NCBI RefSeq assembly: GCF_044389085.1
Contig: NZ_JBIRXP010000001.1
Coordinates: 62,001-126,000 of the forward strand
Source: Isoptericola sp044389085
GTDB lineage: Bacteria; Actinomycetota; Actinomycetes; Actinomycetales; Cellulomonadaceae
Direction: 5' to 3'
Length of the DNA stretch: 64,000 bases
Part shown: positions 60,541 through 64,000 of the stretch, piece after piece
How the letters are laid out: every line of letters begins with the position of its first letter
Numbering within the stretch: the stretch's first letter is position 1
Notes under the pieces: generated by a model
What the model saw: only the letters and a program-made list of their open reading frames with translations
What the model was told of the DNA's origin: nothing
Database searches by the model: none
Translations under genes and position numbers: made by a program

Positions 60541-60554
60541 CATGATCAACTTCT
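60541..60554 (+). other. attR core, second copy of the lpdA 3'-end repeat
   Basis: CATGATCAACTTCT, identical to 29555-29568, in the same orientation. It marks the right junction of the island. Confidence 0.75.
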
Positions 60555-60578
60555 GGCCCACCCAGGACAGATGGACAG

Positions 60579-60612
60579 GGCCCGGTACCGCGAACCGCCG
60601 CGGTACCGGGCC
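60579..60612. terminator. Bidirectional hairpin, probable former lpdA terminator
   Basis: GGCCCGGTACCGCG (60579-60592) and CGCGGTACCGGGCC (60599-60612), a perfect 14-base stem with a six-base loop. It lies 24 bases outside attR, so before island insertion it would have followed lpdA directly. It now can also terminate the minus-strand S55 peptidase gene that ends at 60665. Confidence 0.7.
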
Positions 60613-60664
60613 TCGTCCTCGTGGGCGGAGCTTCCTCAAGAAGCAGAGCAAGCCGGTCGCGGTG

Positions 60665-62500
60665 CTAGGACGTCACGCGCACCTGCAGCTGCTTCTGCCC
60701 GGAGACGACTCGGGTGAAGATGTCGGAGGTGCGGGTCCGCGAGTAGGTGCTCTTGCCGCTGCCGATCTTGAGGCTGAGTCGGGCTTCGTCGTTGCGCAGG
60801 TTGCCGCTGAGCAGCTTCTGGACACCGTCGAACGACGTCGGGCCGTAGAACTCGTCCTGGAACGAGTTGCCGCCCACGACGGTGACCATGCCGCTCTTGC
60901 CCTTGAGCGACTTCGGGATGGTGAACTCCTCGCGGAACACGGAGCGGGTGATGCCGTCGGAACCGAGCAGCTGGGTGCGCAGCACCAGGGTCTTGCCGGC
61001 GCGGACCTTGGCGGTCTTTCCGGTGACGTCGACCCACTTGCCGCCGGTGCGCTGCTGGATCTTCACGATGCGGTGGCGCATGCCGTTGTCGCTGACCTTG
61101 ACGTCGTTGGTCACGCCGGTGATCTTGACGGTGGAGAGGGACGAAAGGGTCGAGACGACGGCCGCGAGGTCGAAGGCGCCCGTGGAGCCGACGTCGGCGG
61201 GCGCCTGGTACCGGTCGGCGTACCGCAGCGTGAACGGGCTCCCGCTGCGGGTGCCGGTGATGCGCCACGCCTGGGTCTCCGACCCGCCGATGACGCCGTC
61301 CACCACGCGGTCGTGGTTCGCCATGCCGGCGAGGAGGGTGACGTCGGTGAGCGCGGACGGGTCCAGCACCTGCGTCGTGCCGGTGCGTGACCTGGAGTGG
61401 TACGACACGGTCGACCTGACCGGCGTGGGCGTCGGCGAGGCGCCGAAGGTGCCCGCGATCCCGGCGAGGCGGTCGTCGGTGACGGTTCCGCCGAGGTCGC
61501 CGAGGTTGGCCACCTTGAACGGCACGCCCAGTGGGTCCTTCTGCACGTAGACGGCGTCGGCGGCCGCGAGGCCGAGGCGCGCCTTGCCGGTGAAGGCGAG
61601 CGGGTGGCCGAACCCGACCACCCGGTCGCCGCACACCGACGTCGCGGTGCCGATCCCGGCGAGGGTGATGTCGCCGTGCGACAGCACCGCGGCGACGTTG
61701 CCGCCGGCGGTCACGGTGTCGATGCCGGCGGCGGCGGCGGTGCCGCTGGACCGGCCGATGCGGTAGGAGTCCGCCGTGACGAGGTCGCTCCCGCCGGCGG
61801 CCTTGACCGCGGTGCGGGCCCGGGACAGGTCGACCCCGCCGACGCCCACGGGCATCGGCAGCTGCTGCAGGCCCTGGGCGGCCTCGCTCCGCGTCACGTC
61901 GGTCTCGGCCGCGATGCGGGTCGCCAGGGTGGTCCCCACGGGCACCTCGGGGGCGGCCTTCGCCGCGCCGAGGTAGCCCTGCATGTCCTCGTACGGCGTG
62001 ATGCCGGCCACGGGGGAGCTGCCGAACGCGAGACCGTACGCGACGGCGCCGATCAGCCGCCCGTCCTCCGCGTACACCGGGGACCCGGACATGCCCTGCC
62101 AGATGCCGCCGGCCGCGTCGATCGCGGGGGAGTGGAGCTCGGCGACGATCATGTCCAGGTCGGGCGCGATGCCGTCCGACAGCACGCCGAGCACCTCGCC
62201 GGTGAACCCCTGCGGGGTGGTGCCCTTGCTCACGGTCAGGCCGGTGACCGGCGCCCCGCTCACCAGGTCGGCGACGGGGAACGGCGCCGCACAGTCGGGC
62301 GTGGGGGCCGCCGTCGCCGCCGGGCCGACCGCCACGAGGCCGGTCAGCAGCAGCGCGGCCGACGCGCCGGACGCCGTCAGGCCGGCCGCACGACGACGGA
62401 CGGGCCCAGGCGCTCGTCCCCGGCCGCGAGCCGCAGGGCGTCCTTCGATGGGGGGAGTGGGCGCCGTCGCCCGGCCGTCCCCTGCGGCAGAATTCGACAT
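60665..62500 (-). CDS. Secreted SpoIVB/S55-type serine peptidase
   Basis: A 611-residue protein. A basic N-terminus and hydrophobic segment (about 38-66) act as a signal peptide or anchor. The S55 peptidase domain follows, with GIWQGMSGSPVYAEDGRLIGAVAYG around residues 132-156 containing the Ser nucleophile, and a His-bearing VVGFGHPLAF near 294-303. The C-terminal 250 residues look like beta-rich repeats. SpoIVB itself signals in sporulation, but actinobacterial members act outside that context and their targets are unknown. The ATG at 62500 is a guess among several. Confidence 0.82.
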   Translation of the reverse strand: MSNSAAGDGRATAPTPPIEGRPAARGRGRAPGPVRRRAAGLTASGASAALLLTGLVAVGPAATAAPTPDCAAPFPVADLVSGAPVTGLTVSKGTTPQGFTGEVLGVLSDGIAPDLDMIVAELHSPAIDAAGGIWQGMSGSPVYAEDGRLIGAVAYGLAFGSSPVAGITPYEDMQGYLGAAKAAPEVPVGTTLATRIAAETDVTRSEAAQGLQQLPMPVGVGGVDLSRARTAVKAAGGSDLVTADSYRIGRSSGTAAAAGIDTVTAGGNVAAVLSHGDITLAGIGTATSVCGDRVVGFGHPLAFTGKARLGLAAADAVYVQKDPLGVPFKVANLGDLGGTVTDDRLAGIAGTFGASPTPTPVRSTVSYHSRSRTGTTQVLDPSALTDVTLLAGMANHDRVVDGVIGGSETQAWRITGTRSGSPFTLRYADRYQAPADVGSTGAFDLAAVVSTLSSLSTVKITGVTNDVKVSDNGMRHRIVKIQQRTGGKWVDVTGKTAKVRAGKTLVLRTQLLGSDGITRSVFREEFTIPKSLKGKSGMVTVVGGNSFQDEFYGPTSFDGVQKLLSGNLRNDEARLSLKIGSGKSTYSRTRTSDIFTRVVSGQKQLQVRVTS

Positions 62501-62620
62501 GGCCACAGCATCGTCGACGGGGGCGCCCGACGTTCCGATGAGCACGGGTGAATTCGCGGGCGACGCGGCGTCGTCGAGGGGCCGACAGATGGCCGACGAG
62601 GGACCGGGACAGGAGGGGCA

Positions 62621-63097
62621 GTGGAGCCGACGACGCAGGACACGCCGCAGCCGCCGGGACGTCGCCGCGGACTGCGCCCGCCGCTCTGGGCGGCGGTGGC
62701 GGCGCTCGGCATCGTCGCGCTCACCGTCGCCGCCGCCGTCGTGGGCCCGCGCATGTCCGCCCCGCCGCAGGAGTGCCCGGCGATCGGCTACTCCAGCATG
62801 CTCACGGTGACGCTCGAGGGGGACACGTCGGCGGTGGCGGTCCTGCAGGTGCGCGACGGCGAGCAGTGGCAGCCGCCCTACCCGCCGGACGCGGAGGTGC
62901 CCGCCATCCCGACGTCGCACGACGGCGACACCTGGACCTTCACCCTCGTCTCCGCGCCGCGCTCGGTCATGCTCCGTGCGCTGGACGACGACGGCGAGGT
63001 GCTCGCGCGGACGCAGATCGACGTCGGCTGGGTGCGCGTGGGCGGGACGGCCGAGTGCGGCGGCCCCGGGGAGGCCGAGACCACCTGGGTGCTGTGA
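62621..63097 (+). CDS. Membrane-anchored hypothetical protein (158 aa)
   Basis: A 158-residue protein with a Pro/Arg-rich N-terminus, one transmembrane helix (about 22-43) and an extracytoplasmic beta-rich domain with two Cys residues (CPAIGY and ECGGPG) that may pair. GTG start. Divergent from the S55 peptidase gene. Family not recognised. Confidence 0.65.
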   Translation: MEPTTQDTPQPPGRRRGLRPPLWAAVAALGIVALTVAAAVVGPRMSAPPQECPAIGYSSMLTVTLEGDTSAVAVLQVRDGEQWQPPYPPDAEVPAIPTSHDGDTWTFTLVSAPRSVMLRALDDDGEVLARTQIDVGWVRVGGTAECGGPGEAETTWVL

Positions 63098-63130
63098 CCC
63101 CGATGTGCGGTTACGCGAGCGGCGGGCGCG

Positions 63131-63994
63131 TCATCGCCGCGGCTTCCGGGCGCGGAACCTGACGTTCCCGTCCTCCTGCGTCGGGGCGGCCCCGGCGCGG
63201 GCGTCGAGCCAGGCGAGGAGCTCGGGCCACAGCGTGTCGCGCAGGCCGCGGCGGAAGAAGCCCAGGTGCCCGATCGCGTCCACGCCGCCGTCGGTGGGGC
63301 TCCAGGTGCGGCGCTCGACCCGGGCGGCGGTGAGGCGGTCGATGATCGCGTCGATCTGCGCGGGGGTGGACCACGGGTCGTCGGTGAACCCGACGGCGAG
63401 GACGTCGCCGGTGACGCGCGCGGCGTCCGCGGCGGCGTGCATCGTCGGGTCGTCGAAGAAGTAGCCGGGCAGCCTCGTCCAGCGGCTCCACTCGAGCATG
63501 GCGGCGGCGGGCACGTCCTCACCGAGGCCCATCCGGCGGCCGGGCACGTAACCCAGCACCCGGGCCGCCACGGGGCCGAGCACCCGCAGGATCAGCCGGA
63601 CGCGCGCCCGCTCGGCGCGGTCGGGGATCGTGGAGATCGCCGCGACGTGCGACGCGACCGTGACGAACCCGGCCAGGCCCCGCGAGCCGTACCCCAGCGC
63701 GAGCGCGTGCCCGCCGACGCTGTGCCCGATCGCCAGCTGCGGCACGTCGCCGAACCGCGGGCGCGCCCACGCGGCGACGGCGGGCACGTCGTCGGCCATC
63801 CAGTCCCGCATGCGCACACCGCGGTGCTCCCGCGGGCTGCCGGACCGGCCGGTGCCGCGGTAGTCGTACGTGATCGCCACGTACCCGTGCTCGGCCAGGA
63901 ACTCCGCGAACCCCGTGTACAGGCGCTCGGGAACGGCCGTCGCCGAGTGGATCACCACGACACCGCGCGGCGTCCCCTCGACGGGCTTGCGCAC
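63131..63994 (-). CDS. Alpha/beta hydrolase, possibly incomplete at its 5' end
   Basis: At least 287 residues of an S33-like alpha/beta hydrolase. The region VVVIHSATAVPERLY is near the start, the nucleophile elbow is GHSVGGHAL near residues 89-97, the acid is in FTDDPWS and the base His is in DAIGHLGFF. Substrate unknown. The GTG at 63994 is six bases from the window edge and the frame stays open, so the true start may lie outside. Confidence 0.78.
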   Translation of the reverse strand: MRKPVEGTPRGVVVIHSATAVPERLYTGFAEFLAEHGYVAITYDYRGTGRSGSPREHRGVRMRDWMADDVPAVAAWARPRFGDVPQLAIGHSVGGHALALGYGSRGLAGFVTVASHVAAISTIPDRAERARVRLILRVLGPVAARVLGYVPGRRMGLGEDVPAAAMLEWSRWTRLPGYFFDDPTMHAAADAARVTGDVLAVGFTDDPWSTPAQIDAIIDRLTAARVERRTWSPTDGGVDAIGHLGFFRRGLRDTLWPELLAWLDARAGAAPTQEDGNVRFRARKPRR

Positions 63995-64000
63995 CGTGCC

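Noticed and set aside
60345..60545. A 66-codon frame next to attR
   Set aside because: No RBS, mixed codon bias and no recognisable domain; it also runs into the attachment core.

Overview
The window is very GC-rich, gene-dense DNA with frequent GTG starts, 4-base stop/start overlaps and apparently leaderless genes. This suggests an actinobacterium of the order Micrococcales (Cellulomonas/Cellulosimicrobium/Isoptericola-like). That placement rests on gene content and style, not on a database match.

Bases 1-29570 are ordinary chromosome. In order they hold: a TauE/SafE exporter fragment; a large Ski2-like helicase; an APH-type phosphotransferase; a DMT exporter with a divergent CGNR regulator; PhzF and GNAT proteins; a phosphodiester glycosidase followed by a GT2-GtrA transferase; FAH-, Nudix-, gltX- and HAD-family genes; a YeiH/LysR divergent pair; tRNA-Gln(CTG) and two identical tRNA-Glu(CTC) genes; an IclR regulator divergent from leuCD; a YtrA-type GntR operon; rnhA and lpdA. 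At least nine chromosomal genes have a TANNNT box ending 6-7 bases before the start codon, which argues for leaderless transcripts and fixes several starts.

Bases about 29555-60554 are an integrated island of about 31 kb. A 14-base direct repeat, CATGATCAACTTCT, lies in the last codons of lpdA (29555-29568) and again at 60541-60554. A phage-type tyrosine integrase and an excisionase-like gene sit just inside the left end. A strong hairpin just outside the right copy is probably the original lpdA terminator. The left half carries a zeta-type toxin-antitoxin pair with a palindromic operator, a six-gene operon (ECF sigma, anti-sigma, ABC transporter parts, esterase), small envelope genes, a frameshifted oxidoreductase and a CPBP protease. 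The right half carries a MobF relaxase with no visible coupling protein or secretion genes, so the island looks mobilisable rather than self-conjugative.

The relaxase is followed by a defence block. It starts with a type I restriction-modification operon in the order hsdR-hsdS-(PD-(D/E)XK/DUF5655 nuclease)-hsdM. A 23-codon ORF fills the gap to a SIR2-like protein and a HerA-like ATPase, which match the known SIR2-HerA anti-phage pair. Last comes a compact three-gene operon: a DUF4160-like protein (frameshifted at a C7 run), a coiled-coil CHAT (caspase-like) protease, and an unknown 144-residue protein. This CHAT operon is my best candidate for an undescribed system. Genes from hsdR to HerA abut or overlap and may form one transcription unit. 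The SIR2-HerA stretch is visibly richer in A/T than its neighbours.

Bases 60555-64000 return to chromosome: a SpoIVB-type S55 peptidase, a small membrane-anchored protein, and an alpha/beta hydrolase that runs off the end.
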